Positions 13,920 through 25,885 of a DNA stretch of 64,000 bases are shown here, in pieces. Within the stretch, counting starts at the first letter, position 1. Every line of letters starts with the position of its first letter. Below the pieces are notes generated by a model. It had not been told where the DNA came from, ran no database searches, and saw only the letters and a program-made list of their open reading frames with translations. Both the position numbers and the translations under genes were made by a program. The stretch comes from Taeniopygia guttata (taxonomy: Eukaryota; Chordata; Aves; Passeriformes; Estrildidae): NCBI RefSeq assembly GCF_048771995.1, contig NC_133025.1, positions 4,092,001 to 4,156,000 on the forward strand, given 5' to 3'.

Positions 13920-14160
13920 CGTCTGGGGGCATCAGGACCTTGTTGTTCTGCGTGCACCAGCCCACGGGGTGCAGGTCTGCTGTCATCACGTCACACCAGA
14001 AGTCTGCCCTGCGGTCGTCCCCGTAGCCACAGTAGCGCAGCAGCAGGAGCTGCCCGCACGTGGTGATGATGGTAGCCACCCAGTACGTGTCTGGGTTGCT
14101 CTTGTTGGCCACTTCTAGTTTCATGCCTGGCTGGAAACTGCTCTGAAGGCTGATTTCAAC
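13920..14160 (-). CDS. SFMBT2: SFMBT2 third coding exon, first MBT repeat
   Basis: This exon encodes 80 residues plus one base (residues 68-147 of the joined protein). It begins [20 protein letters not shown] and ends with [10 protein letters not shown]. Visible hallmarks of an MBT repeat are [35 protein letters not shown] and [11 protein letters not shown] repeats bind methyl-lysine marks, and Sfmbt proteins are Polycomb-group chromatin repressors in the nucleus. [14 protein letters not shown] agrees with my recollection of vertebrate SFMBT2; SFMBT1 differs here (DLYPIGWCEQNKK-like). The acceptor is a T-rich tract ending TTTTTGCAAG, and the donor is G|GTGAGT, leaving phase 1. The upstream exon ends in a complete codon, so the junction reads KH-VEIS as in the family. 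The next exon, carrying the rest of the MBT array, was not found to the left and is presumably outside the window. No frameshift or stop is present. Confidence 0.96.
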
Positions 14161-16828
14161 CTTGCAAAAATGAGAAAGGGATGGTGGTGTTACTTTTTCT
14201 GCAGGGAGATCCCCCTCGCCTCCCCTGGAAATGCTGCCCCTAAAGAGCAGCTCTGGGATAGGACATGAGCTGGTTGTGTTTCTTAATCCAGCCACCTCCT
14301 TCTCATCTGTCTGGGCAGCTCCATTCTTACTTCACTGGCTCATATCCCATCATGCAAGCCCCACAGGCTCCCAGGGGCAGGAGTGGTGCCTTCAGGTGTA
14401 CTACACTCAAGAGAGGACTGGCACTCATCTTCAATCCCTAAATGTCACTAATGCCTTGGATACGTCAGCATAACTCAAATGGAGTTTCATTTCCCACTGC
14501 ACAGCTCCACCAGGCAAATCACAGGACACAGAAAGGCAGGTACAAAGCACCTCTAGGAGTTAAGCCCAGCTGCAATATTCAGTCACATAAAAACACTGAA
14601 ACACCTTTAGAGGTCTGACAAGCGTCAAGGGCTGAATGCTGTACCAGGCAGACCAAGGAGAGAATTTCCACTGCGCCCACCCTCAGCAGCTCAAGCCTCA
14701 ATCAATTCCCCCTCCCAGCACCATGGAAAACGAGGTATGACCTGAAAGAAGTAAATTGTCTGGGTCACTGTCCAGCCATTCGATGGAGATGTCACTTCAA
14801 CTTATCTCAGCCATGAGCGGTCATCTATAAGCTGCTTAGGGCACTGGAGATGCTGGTGCATCTCTTTTGGGACATTGCTGAGGAACACCAGGGCCTGGGT
14901 AGCACAACCTGTGTTCCAAGGACCAGTGGGATGCCCCTAGCACTGGTGGATGCCAGTGCACTGGTCAGGTACCAGCCTTGTCTTCACAAAACCATCCAAA
15001 ATGTAACCTATCACTCCCCAGGAGATATTTGAGGACAGGTTGTCACAGGTTTATTAGAACCTTATCAGCTACTGAATGCAGAGGGATTATAACTCTAGGT
15101 AAGATTCTAACTCCAGGTAACTCTGATTGCTTTCCAATAGAAATGGCAGTTTTAAATTACTCTTTTGTTTACAAATATAACATGGTCAGGATTTCACAGA
15201 TGTGGGGTTGCCAAGCTGCTGAGGAAACACTCCTCTGGTCCATCAGCAGTAATCCCTCACTCATCCAACTCCAGCTTCTGACCCCGAGGGCTGCCCAGCC
15301 AAACCATTTACCATTTAAATTCCACGTGCTTTTCCTTGTGTGGGCATTCCCAACAGAATCAATGCCCAGAGTGTCACAGAACAATTGAGAGGGACCTCTG
15401 GACATGGTCTAACATGAGGGTGGTCTGTGACATGCACTGCTCTACTCTGTGCTAAGACAGGATCTCAGTGATGCTCAGAGTCCCCATAAATAACCCAGGC
15501 TATAGAATGGCCCATGTCCCAGTACAAACTGGATCTCCTGGCCTTCTCCCAGTACAGACTGGCAGCTGCAGCTCAAAGCACCTGAGCCTGATTCATTTGT
15601 TGGTTTTCTCCCAGTGCTCACCATAACACCAACAAGATACCCTGGAAGCCAAGAGACTTGTGACTGGAAATCACATCAAGAGGAGACTCACACAGACAGA
15701 TAACACAATCTTCTCCAACAGCTTTCAGGTTTTTGGCCAGATTTTTGAGGCTCAAGTTTCAGATTGTGAAGCAGTCACCAAGGGCTGTTCCCAGCACCAG
15801 TTTGTTCCATACTGACACTCCCAGGACTGAGGTGCTGTGAGACACTGCAGTCAGCAGCATCAGCAGGGCATCTCCACACAACTGAAGACATCCTTTAGGG
15901 CTTCATGAAGCACTAAACTTTCTACTTTGAGCCTGGAGCAGAAATCTGGGACAAGATGCTCTCACCAAGCAGCTGCTGGATCAAGAATAAACCCCACAAT
16001 AAGCTTTGCCCTGCAATCTCCAGTATAGAGAATTAGGGTCCTTCATCCTGCAGTACTCTGGGTTAACTGTTGTTAAAATTAAAGCAAAATATGGAATGGA
16101 GGACTGTACTGGTTTTTCAGAGTAGATAAAAGAGGATTTTCCACCTGGCAGCTCCTTTAGCCTTACAAAACAAGTCACAAAATGACCTGGAGACAAAGGT
16201 GGCTCGACCAGGTGATCTCCAGAGGTGCCTTCAAATGCTGCTGGTGCCAACACAGAGCAGAGCACAGACCTGTCACCACCACAGCTCCATGTTCATGTTT
16301 TTTCCCAGGAAAAGCACCACCTGCCCAAGTCCCACACTTCTGAGACAGCACCTCCAGGCAGGAGAGATGGTTTCCTACGAGCCACACTGAACTCTAGTGC
16401 TGAGTGACTCTGCCAGTCAGTAAATCAGGCTTTAAAAGGAGCTTTGGGGAACCACAACACTCTTGTGAGATTTATCTCTGCAGCCCGGCACGGACAACAA
16501 CGAATGTAGAGGGGAAAACAGGTGAAGAGAAAAAAAAAATGAGCGCATTAGAAGCAAAAGGAGAGCAACACAACCCCTCAAAAATGAAAAATTTGATGCA
16601 GAGGCAGAGGATAAGGGAGTGGCACAGACACAGAACTCCAATCTGTGAGCAAACACACCAAGGTCACCTAACACCAGCTGGGGGGCTATTCCCACTCAGG
16701 CTGTCACATGTGTGGAGGGACAATTTCTCCCCAAAATGGGAAAACTCCACTACAGCTCTGCAGGGAGGCCCTGAAAAGCAGAAGAGGGAACGTGTACAAC
16801 AGCCACAAGGCTCAGAGGGAGCACGTAC
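14161..16828 (-). other. SFMBT2: SFMBT2 intron between second and third coding exons
   Basis: This 2.67-kb intron has a GTACGT donor and a TTGCAAG acceptor. It holds a weak CR1-like trace near 15,370-15,412 (GTGTCACAGAACAATTGAGAGGGACCTCTGG) and otherwise unique sequence with no recognisable gene. Confidence 0.85.
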
Positions 16829-16923
16829 GTGTTTGAAGGAGGTGTGGGGAGCAGCACTGGCTCCTGTTTCCTCCAGGAACTCGTCCCAGTTGAAGTCTGC
16901 ATCCTCAATGCTGGAGCCCTCAT
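16829..16923 (-). CDS. SFMBT2: SFMBT2 second coding exon
   Basis: This 95-bp exon supplies the last two bases of residue 36 and then 31 full codons (to residue 67). It is an acidic stretch ([16 protein letters not shown]) followed by [16 protein letters not shown], the conserved SFMBT segment just before the first MBT repeat. The acceptor is a long T-rich tract ending GAACAG, and the donor is CAC|GTACGT. It enters in phase 1 and leaves in phase 0, matching its neighbours exactly. The segment differs from SFMBT1, which has LEETGSTAVPYGSF-like sequence. A long open frame on the opposite strand covers this exon, but it lacks homology and looks incidental. Confidence 0.95.
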
Positions 16924-19900
16924 CTGTTCAAAAGAAAAAAAAAAAATTAAAAAATGAAAGAAAGAAAAGCAACCTAAAACACAGCCAAAGAAGGCAAAAG
17001 TTGTGTCAAAGAGTTCAGGGTGAGAATAGCAACCAGTATAAACATCAACAGAAGGGAAAACAGAAAGCTTGCTTTAAGGATCTGTGTTTTGACCAGCTCT
17101 TACTGTGAACTCAGCAGACTCTGGGGTTTTAGCAGCCAACACTGAGACAGAAATGACTCTGCTTCCATGGCAGTGGGGGCACAAAACTGTCACACACTGC
17201 AAGAGGCACTTGTGCTCTTTCATTTTGCATTTGATGACTCCCTGGCTGCGAGGGAGGTGGCTGCCTGCCCACCATCACCGAGGTGCAATGTCCTTGTGCC
17301 CTCAAAGTGGCTCCCCCAGCACTGGTCATCACACCAGGGCCCCAGGGATAAATCAGAAGATGCTTCTGTTGGCTGAGCCATGTGTAGACCAAACATCCCA
17401 GCCCTTGGGGTGAGTGAGACCCATTTTCACTCCTGCCACCCCTTCTCCTCCTTCCTCAGCATTACTGCACCCATAAATCTCAGATAAACCCCTTTTCCCC
17501 GTAGCATAGGCATTTTCCCCAAACCTAACTAGAGCCCTACTGCTTTTTTCTCCCCTTCAGATTTGGGGTTCTGTGTCCTCTCTCCCCCATCCACACCACT
17601 GCCCCACACAATCCCTCCCCACAGCCAGGGCTGGACATGACCACTCTTTCTTTTCTTCCTTCATAACCACACTGAGGCAGAGCCAAGGCCCCAAACCATC
17701 TCTGAAACGCACCCAGCAATAATTAAAAATAAATCTTCTTTCACTTACAGAAAATCAGCCAAATCTGATTATTTTCATTTCGTTCCCAAGCAATCTTGCA
17801 AGCCCAGTTTCATCCCCAGAGCAAAAATATTTACAGTCTAGCAATGAGCTCTTTGCAATAAGCATTTATCAGGCAAACTCTAGGAGACCTTTTACCTGCC
17901 CGAACATTCATCAGCGTGGTCATGATGTAATTAAAGTGACTCACGACAAACTGAATTAAGAACCCTCCCCAGACAGTTTTATGAAGAAAAAGGCTAGGTT
18001 AATTTATTGCAATTATTGCTACAGGTCTCCAGTTTCCAGGGCCAGAGAAAATTATGTTGTGCAAGGGGAATCTCTCATTATTAAAAGGGGAAGACACAGG
18101 TTTTATTTGCTGCCTGTGGCACCAGACCCATGTAGGTGAGGGTGAAAAAAGGGGATCAGAAGAGGGTTTTTGAGACAGAGCTGGTGGAGAGGGTAAAGAT
18201 CTGTCTGGGAGTTCGAAGCTGAGCTGCCAACACTGTTAAAACACTTGCATGCTGCTGCAGCAAGTCTGATTCCTTGCCCTAAACTCAAATCATCTTCTTA
18301 AATATGGAGATGCAAATCAACATTTACTCCAGTGATAAAGAGGCTACCAGATGACTCTTCAACTCAGCAAGAAATAACCCAATTCCATGATTACACTCCA
18401 AAAATACACAGATTCATAGCAGAATAAAGAATGGGCTTTGTTCTGATTTTTGCAATCACTGCAAAAACCTCCATGCTCAGAAGCTGGCTCTGCTCTGAGA
18501 TATCTGACCCAGAATGAGGGGTTTGTTCAACCCTGACTGAATGATAAGCCACAACTTAACCACAAGGTAGGAACTTGGTGGAAAAATTCAGTATCATGCA
18601 GGCAGGCAATTTAGATGAACAGGGATATTTTTCAGCCTTCATGCCTGCAACCCTGCAGAGTTAATGGTATAGAGAAGAGCTGTGTGCAGAGATTTCAAAG
18701 GCTGAGCCTCTAAAACCAAGTATGTTAGTCCATCAGTAGATGGGTAGATATGATTATCCATTCCAGGCTTAAAATTGCTTAAACAACTTTTTACCCTGAG
18801 CACAACCAATCTCCATCCCAGCAAAGGTCAGAAGCACCTGACATGAAAAGCTTGAAGTGCATCATTCCCCCTGTCCCCACCTGTGTCTGTGGGGTAGGGA
18901 TGGGCTGTTCCAGCAATCCCAAGAGCATCTCCAGCTCAGGACATGGACAGGATATTTGGAACAGGTTGCCCAGGGCAGTGGAGGAGTCACCATCCCTGGG
19001 GGTATTTAAAAAGCACAGAGATGTGGCAGATGGGGACATGGCTTAGTGTGTGCTCTTGGCAGGGCTGGGGGAATGGTTGGACTCAAGGCTCTTACAGGTT
19101 TCTTCCAACCTAAATAATTGTGTGATTCTATGACTTCCAGGTCAGCCCTCTTCTCTCTTCTCTCCTGGTCAGGCACTTCCATTTCAGAGCATTTCCCTTT
19201 CCCTCAGCCCAGGATGCTCCCTGTGTACTCTCAGTTTTTATTCCTGTTTTTGCTCTAATCTCCTGTGCGAGTCTCTCCTTCAGCACATGTGTCCTTTTCT
19301 CCAGCCTTCCTCTGCGTTCTTACAGGAAAGATTAATTCCTCAGAGGTTTTCAGTCAGTTCAGGGCATAATCCCCAGCCCTTGCAAGAAGCAATGTCTCCA
19401 GGGGGGTCAGTCTTCTCCAGAATTTGGAAAAAAACTTTTTAACAAATATAACTAGATGCTTCTAGTTTTTATATTTTATATTTCTATGGATGCATCAAGT
19501 CCTTCACAACCTTATTAACCCTGCCACAGGCCAGCACAGAGACCCTCACTGGCAGGTTCTTTCACAAGCCCAGCAAAACTCACACCACCACCTGTTGAAT
19601 GAAATACCACCCAGATCTCTCCTTTCTAAACCCAAATAAAGAGGATTCAAGGCCCAGAGGCAAGGCAGAGTGAGAGCTGCAGCCTTCCCTCGCTGTCAGC
19701 TCATTCCTCTCTGACACATCACCAGCCTGGCTCCTCTACCATGTTTTATCTGCAGACTTTATCAGGAAATTACTTTTACAAGGTCTGTAAAAATAATGTC
19801 AGAGTACTCATTTATCACAGCATCAGTGGTTTATTTTGCTTCATTTCACCACAACGGATTCTGAAGGGGCTGTATGTTTTCAAAATGGTTTTTTAATGGA

Positions 19901-21247
19901 CTTTGTTCCCCGCTGGAATTCTGGCAGGGGGGCATCCAGAGCAGACATTGAGTGGCACAGGGATGAGACCACAGGACCCAACACCCCCCACACCTGCAAC
20001 AGGGCTGCACACAAATCTCCTCATCCATCACAAAAACCCAACTGCTGAGGAGCACAGGACACCCTGAAAGGTGATAAATCTGGCATTAAACCTATTTTAC
20101 ATACCAGCTCCCTTTCCAATTATTGCTACTTAGGTCCAGAGCTTTTTCTTAATGAAATAGTCAAGGCTGGCTGGTTTACAATACGGTGATGTATAAACAA
20201 GCCCAGGATGACAAATAAAATCAACAAGTCATTATCTGCGAGCCTCTCAATGGCTTTAAAGTGCTCATACATTGACACTATAAAAATGCAACTGTTCCAG
20301 ATGTTAACAGCCCCCTGGAATATTCAGCTATGGAAAAAAAAAAAAGGGATAGAAGACCCAAACCCTGTGGCTCTAGAAACACTTTTTTTTTTTTTTTCCC
20401 CCAGGCTTCACCATAGGAGAAAGTATTTAAGGCAAATTGCTTAGACATCTTATTTACAGCACCTAGACACACATACATGACTTTTTGAGTGAATAGAGCA
20501 CTGAAATGCTCCCACAACAGGTGTGGGGAGAGGGAAACACACAGACACATGATCAACCACAAACCTCTGGCACAGCCTTGGGAGAGCCATCAAAACCCTT
20601 ATTCCCATCAAAATTTAGGCATTGCAGGCCAGTTCTCTTCATTCCCCAAAAAAATGTCTATGGCTGGCCAACTGAATCTCATCTTAGAGATTCCTATCTC
20701 TCTAGCACAGATAAAAATAGATCCAGTGGTGACTAGACCAGCCCAGACGTGTCCACTCTGGAAATCCAAGACTCTGGTGACCAAGGAAACAGGAAAATCA
20801 CTGAGCTGCTACAAGAAGTGAGGAAACTGAAGGCTGAGTGGCCAAATTACTGACATGCTGAGGCTTCAGAAAGAAAGTAGGTTAGGTCTAGCCATAATGT
20901 ACTTTTTCATCATATGACACAGTCTCCTCCTGCAAAGGCTGGATATGGGAAGTTAAAGCATCTGATTCCATCAAAAATCACCAGAATGTAGCATTTACTT
21001 TTCTGCATCCATCATAGAACACCCAAATTTAGCACAGGAGATCCTCACAGCTTCAGGAGCCCATCCCAGAGCATTACAAAGCATCCAGTCACGAGCACAA
21101 GGACAATATGTGACCAGCTCTCCTCTCCTCCTCCTCCTTGTGAAGACCCCTCACCTGAAGCACTCCAAAAAATAGTGAAGGAAATGAGGGGGAAGGTCAA
21201 AACAAAGGAGAAATGCTGTAAATTTCTGAATGTTTGTTCTGTCTCAC
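16924..21247 (-). other. SFMBT2: SFMBT2 intron between first and second coding exons
   Basis: This 4.3-kb intron runs from the GTGAGAC donor to the GAACAG acceptor. It contains a CR1 fragment (18,945-19,133) and poly(A/T) runs at 20,334-20,345 and 20,383-20,397. No gene was recognised. Confidence 0.85.
18945..19133 (+). mobile_element. CR1 3' fragment
   Basis: It contains the CR1 blocks GGAACAGGTTGCCCAGGGCAG, GGAGTCACCATCCCTGG and ATGGCTTAGTG, then GGTTGGACTC... and the terminal GTGATTCTATGA. It lies in the SFMBT2 intron between the first and second coding exons. Confidence 0.92.
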
Positions 21248-21353
21248 CTGAATCGAACTGCTCCCCATCACCGTTGGCTGGGCTGGGATCCTTCTCTGGG
21301 GAGAGCTGCTGGGTCTCTCTCATGCTGGCAATGAAGGATGCCCTCGTCTCCAT
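21248..21353 (-). CDS. SFMBT2: SFMBT2 first coding exon (start codon)
   Basis: The coding part is 106 bp: 35 codons starting METRASFIASMRETQQ and ending NGDGEQFDS, plus one base that joins the next exon to make an Asp codon. The donor is TCAG|GTGAGAC. The start is chosen because the context is GCCATGG (purine at -3, G at +4) and an in-frame TAA lies one codon upstream, so no longer N-terminus is possible in this exon. The low-complexity acidic/polar N-terminus is poorly conserved in the family, but the trailing NGDG...DS, followed by (D/E)EGSS in the next exon, aligns with the mammalian protein as I remember it. A second in-frame Met lies at codon 11. Confidence 0.92.
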
Positions 21354-21389
21354 GGCTTAGAGGAAGAAGCTTTGCCTTCCTAATTCATC
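21354..21389 (-). other. SFMBT2: SFMBT2 5'UTR part of the start-codon exon
   Basis: Upstream of the start codon, 36 bp of untranslated leader reach an acceptor: a pyrimidine-rich stretch followed by TTGCTGCAG|GATGAA. The first bases of the exon include ATG AAT TAG (21,388-21,380), a two-codon upstream ORF. The exon boundary is inferred from the splice consensus and from the lack of coding potential upstream. Confidence 0.75.
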
Positions 21390-21420
21390 CTGCAGCAAGG
21401 AGGACAAGCTACAATGAAAA

Positions 21421-21451
<31 letters not shown>

Positions 21452-21518
21452 CAATTTATTGTACACCGACCCATTCCCTCAGCCTTTCCTGATGGTCTTC
21501 ATGTCACCCCATCTTGAT

Positions 21519-21577
21519 ATGGTTGGAATGAAAGATCCCAGAGGTCTTTTACAACCTAAATAATTCTATGGCCCTCT
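21519..21577 (+). mobile_element. CR1 3' terminal stub
   Basis: TATGGTTGGAATGAAAGATC, then AGGTCTTTTACAACCTAAATAATTCTATG, is a diverged CR1 end about 130 bp upstream of the SFMBT2 start-codon exon. Confidence 0.75.
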
Positions 21578-24500
21578 GATGGTGACCCTTCCATCTTGTC
21601 TCCAGCCTGAAGCTGGGGTTGGATGAAAACCACAACAAAGGATCTTAGTGGCCATAATATCATAAGAGCAACAGCAAAAATAATGACAACAGAGAAGATA
21701 ATAAGGTAATATACAGCATCCAGAGGCTTCACATCTCAAAGATCTCTCCAGCTCCCAGTGCTACCAGAGAGAGAAGGATGAGCCCACAAAACAGCACAAC
21801 CCATGCTAAAAAACCATCTCCACCATCTTCCAGCCATTTCAGCCCCTGATTTCCAGTTTTTTTTTTTGATGACTAACACTGTGTGAGATGTATTTCACCC
21901 CACAAATATTCACAGGGGGAGATCTGTGATAATGAAACAGAGGAAACATTGAAAAAAATACACCTGAGAAAAAAACTGGAGTAACTCTAAAAAATAAAAC
22001 TGAGCATGCAAAATGCAGATATCTTCATGAAATAGTGCTGGCTGCAACTGTTTCTTGAATGAGGACTGACCTAATGTAACTGCACCAGTTTTAGCATGCA
22101 GGGCAGGAAATACTAGCTGATTTTAAATTGGGTTGTGTTAGCAGAGAGAGTTTCTTCTAGCAGCAGTGACCATAGTAAATTCAAAGTTGAATACAAACAC
22201 ACAGAAATGAAAAACAATATGAGGAAGGGCACCCAGGCTGATCAGATCTTGCATCAGACACCAGACTAAATGAGAACTATATTTCCAGCCACACTAAGCC
22301 ACCAGACAAGCAACACCCCAAGATACACCTTCAGGAACAGATTAAAAACAACTCCAAAGTGAGCTTTTCAGTAAAACTCTGAGATGCTGATGAATTATGA
22401 GGTGTCAAAGGACGACTGCAAAAGAGAAACCAAGAGCTGGGGTTATGGGCACAGAGGGAACCAGCTATTCACACAAGATATGCTAAAGCAAAGCCAGGCA
22501 GTAGGGAAGGTGTGTGTCCAGAATATCTGATGGGGAGGACTGGTCCTGCTTATTAGAGGAGCCTCCAAATCCTGCAGGACAGAGAGGACTGTGCTGGCAG
22601 CTCCAGTGCCAACTGCTCTGCAAAACCTGTGACTAAAAGTAGGAAAGAAGTTTACTGCCAGAGGCCAGGCAAAGCAGGATTGTAAAGATTGTAAAAATAT
22701 ATGGGATTTTTTCAACTTTTACTACTCTGGAGGCATATTCTAGAAGACTAGATATGATGGCTGTAAAACAGAAAGGAGGAGAGCGTTCTGCCGTGGATTT
22801 CTCACTCCCAGTTTTTAAAGCTGCTCCTATGGCAATTTGAAAGAAGAAATGGATGTGTGTGAGCAGTTACATCAGAGCTGGAAAAGATGAGGAGCATTTT
22901 AAGTGTCTCGTATCCATTAGCTGGACCATGGTAGGACTGTCTGCTGGAGCAATCACGGCTGCAATTAAAACCTGCAAAAGCCATGGGTGTTTCACAAAAA
23001 AATCACTGGTGGGAGCAAATTACCAAGGCAGGTGATTCACCCTGCACCGAAAGTTGTTCAGGCAAAGTTAGAAATTTTTGTTCCTCACCCCAAAGGAATA
23101 TTCTCATGAAAGAAAAAAGAAGTCTTTTAAAACATGAAGATCATAACCCAGCTCAGAGCAATATGGTTGTTGGTCTCTTCACAGAGTGCTCAGCATACTT
23201 TAAGTACTCCACAAATATGACCTTTTTCCCACTGCCATGGCCACTACAGCACTACATCTTTATTCTTTGTTGACATGAGACTTGCTAATGAATTAAGTGT
23301 ATTACAGACTCCGAGTATTCTGAGTGCAGCTAACCTCAGAACACACACGTCACTCATCCCCAGTGTATATTAAGTTTCAATTAACCATGAAACTAGAAGC
23401 AGTCAGTTTACTGAAAGTCAAAAAAAACCCCACTTCTCCTTTGATAGAGACACTTGTGTAAATATCATTAATAATAAATTAGCTAAGTATCAGGACTTTA
23501 CATCAAGCTTGTTAAATGTGAGAGGAGGGGAGATGCCAGCTGAAGCTATACCTTGGGGGGATGTGACTGTTCTAATTTTTGCCAGGGACCAGACAAGGAT
23601 GGAAGATAACCTGGGTCTACCAAAAAAATTCAAAGAACGGAGAGAAACAGAGGTATCAATTTAAACACAACAAATCCATCATCTTAAAGAGAGCTCAGGG
23701 GTAACAATATAAATACCAAGAAGAAACATAATCCTCTCAGTATTGTAGTTAAATCTTGTGATGCTTCTATGATGCTGATAAAACAGAGTTATGAGCTGAC
23801 AAAAAGCTGAAGGTGCCCAATCAGACAACAACAGTATTTGCCTTTTTTTTTTTTTTTTTTTTTTTAACACAGCCAAGCCCCAAATCTGCCACCAGACCCA
23901 TGAGAGGGACTCAAACCCCTGGATCATGGAATTTCCCATCAAAAATGGAAAGTGGATGGGCAAATCAGCAGGAACCTGCCCAAGGTATCAGCAACACAAC
24001 TGGGACCCATCCTCAGTGGCCCCATCTGGGACTGGCTTTGAGCCCACTTCAATTAAAAGGGGGAAATACAGAATCTCTGAGGCACATTCAGCAACATCAT
24101 CAACATTTTTGGGGTTTTAAACTCTATTTTAATGTATTTTTTGCTTAAGCTATGGACAACTTAACAACAACTGAAGCTATGGACAACTTGATTTTGAAAT
24201 GTCAAATTGAGAGCATCCACATCCCAAGGAAACTGGATCTATCAGAGGCCATTTCTTGGTTTATTTTGGGAATAACAAGTTTACCAGTTATGGTAGGAGA
24301 GCACTTCAGTATTTTCCCAACAGCATGTGACAACAAGACCAAACTCTTATGCAAACACCAGCCTCAAAATAGTGCTGAGCTTTAGTGTTGATACAACTAA
24401 CTAGCAAAGAAAGCTGACACACAGGGTATTAATTTTTCACTTCTTATTAATTGCTGCTAATTAACACTTCAAACAGAGTCCCCAGCCATACTGTTAACAG

Positions 24501-25411
24501 TAGCACACTGGCTGGCCTGCAATCATCAGCATTGCACAAGCAGCACACACCACTGAACTCCAATTCCTCCGCCAGCGTGAAACCCACTGGAAACCAAATC
24601 AAGGACCACAAGCCAGCCTGGGAACAAGGTGATGGGAAACAGCACCAGAAGAGGCACAAGGTGACATTACACCAGGCAGAAGCACAAAGGAAAATCCTAT
24701 GAAATGTATTTGAAAGAGCAGGGAGGGGGGAAATTCCCTGGTTTCAGATCCCTTGCCCATTGTTTCTGCACAGTGGTGGCTCAGACTGATCCGATTCTTC
24801 CCCCCACGCAGCTCCCATTCCCTTGGTACTTAATTCAGATCCAGGCTCAACTCACAGGCAGGAAAAGCCATGCAATATAATAAAGAACCTCTTTTATTTC
24901 CTTCTTCCCACGGCTGTCAGTCTCAGCCCTGCCTTTATCTCCAACGTGCTGCCTTCTCATCTGTATCAATATTGGCTCTTTGTACAAGCACAGCATTGGC
25001 TTCCTCACACCATTTTACACTTCTCATCTCCTGTCACCTCCATCCTGTTTCTTCTGCCTTTGGAATGATCTCTGTAGGGAGAGGTCTCTTACCCATACAC
25101 AAATCCAGCACCTCTAGGGCTCTTCCTTAAAGCTACTCCTGAAAAACTTATTTTCTCTCCCAATGCATGCGTGGTTAATCAGGATTGACACAGTGAAGAC
25201 AAAAAAAATCCTGCATCCTTGAAACCTCTAGCCTGAATAGAGAACCAGGTGTGCCAGTGGAATGCTGAGTCCTGGATGGTGGAGAAATAAATTCCACTGC
25301 TTTCCCAGGGATCTGGGATTGATTTTGGCCCTTCCAAAATCCAGCAACAGACACTGACTGGAGATGGTGCCACGTCTCAGCACAGTGACACTTGAGAGTG
25401 GCAGCAGGGTC

Positions 25412-25650
25412 AGAGAATCACAGAATGTCCTGAGATGGAAAGGACCCACCAGAATCATCAAAGTCCAGCTCCTGGCCCTACACAAGACAACCCCAACAAT
25501 CCTACTACGTGCCTGAGTGTTGTCCAAACACTTTATGATCTCTACCAGGCTTGGTGCTGTGACCAATTCCCTGAGGAGCTTGCTGAAGTGCAGCCACCCT
25601 CTGGATAAAGAACCTTTTCCAAATATCCAGACTAAACCCAGCCAAGAAAA
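25412..25650 (-). mobile_element. CR1 3' fragment (second subfamily)
   Basis: The reverse-oriented CR1 end AATCACAGAAT...GATGGAAAGGACCCACCAGA is followed by GTGTTGTCCAAACACTT, GCTTGGTGCTGTGACCA, and the CCCTGAGGAGCTTG and CACCCTCTGG blocks. This differs from the shorter-type copies at 785 and 30,010. Confidence 0.88.
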
Positions 25651-25787
25651 AAATCACATCCCAAGGATGACTGACTTAAGTGGTCCAAATTCAGATGAGA
25701 CGAACAACCCTCAGGGGGTTCCTGCCCTTGCACAGCACCTGCTAATTTTTTAAACATCCAAATTTCCCAGCAGACAAGCTGAATCAG

Positions 25788-25885
25788 TCAGAGAATGGTT
25801 TGGGTTGGAAGAGGCCATAAAGATCATCTGGTTCCAACCCTGCTGCCATGGGCAGGGACACTTTCCACTAGACCAGTGAAGGGAG
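25788..25885 (-). mobile_element. CR1 3' fragment
   Basis: GAATGGTTTGGGTTGGAAGAGGCC...GATCATCTGGTTCCAACCC then GGGCAGGGACACTTTCCACTAGACCAG is the reverse complement of the CR1 3' end. It sits about 140 bp from another CR1 fragment of a different subfamily. Confidence 0.9.

Noticed and set aside
13753..14295. A single 180-codon minus-strand gene
   Set aside because: Only 14,160-13,920 is SFMBT2 exon; the parts outside the AG acceptor and GTGAGT donor are intron with no family similarity.
16404..17108. A 234-codon plus-strand open frame
   Set aside because: It overlaps the SFMBT2 second coding exon in antisense, is Lys/Gln-rich from the poly-A side of the splice acceptor, and has no recognisable domain.
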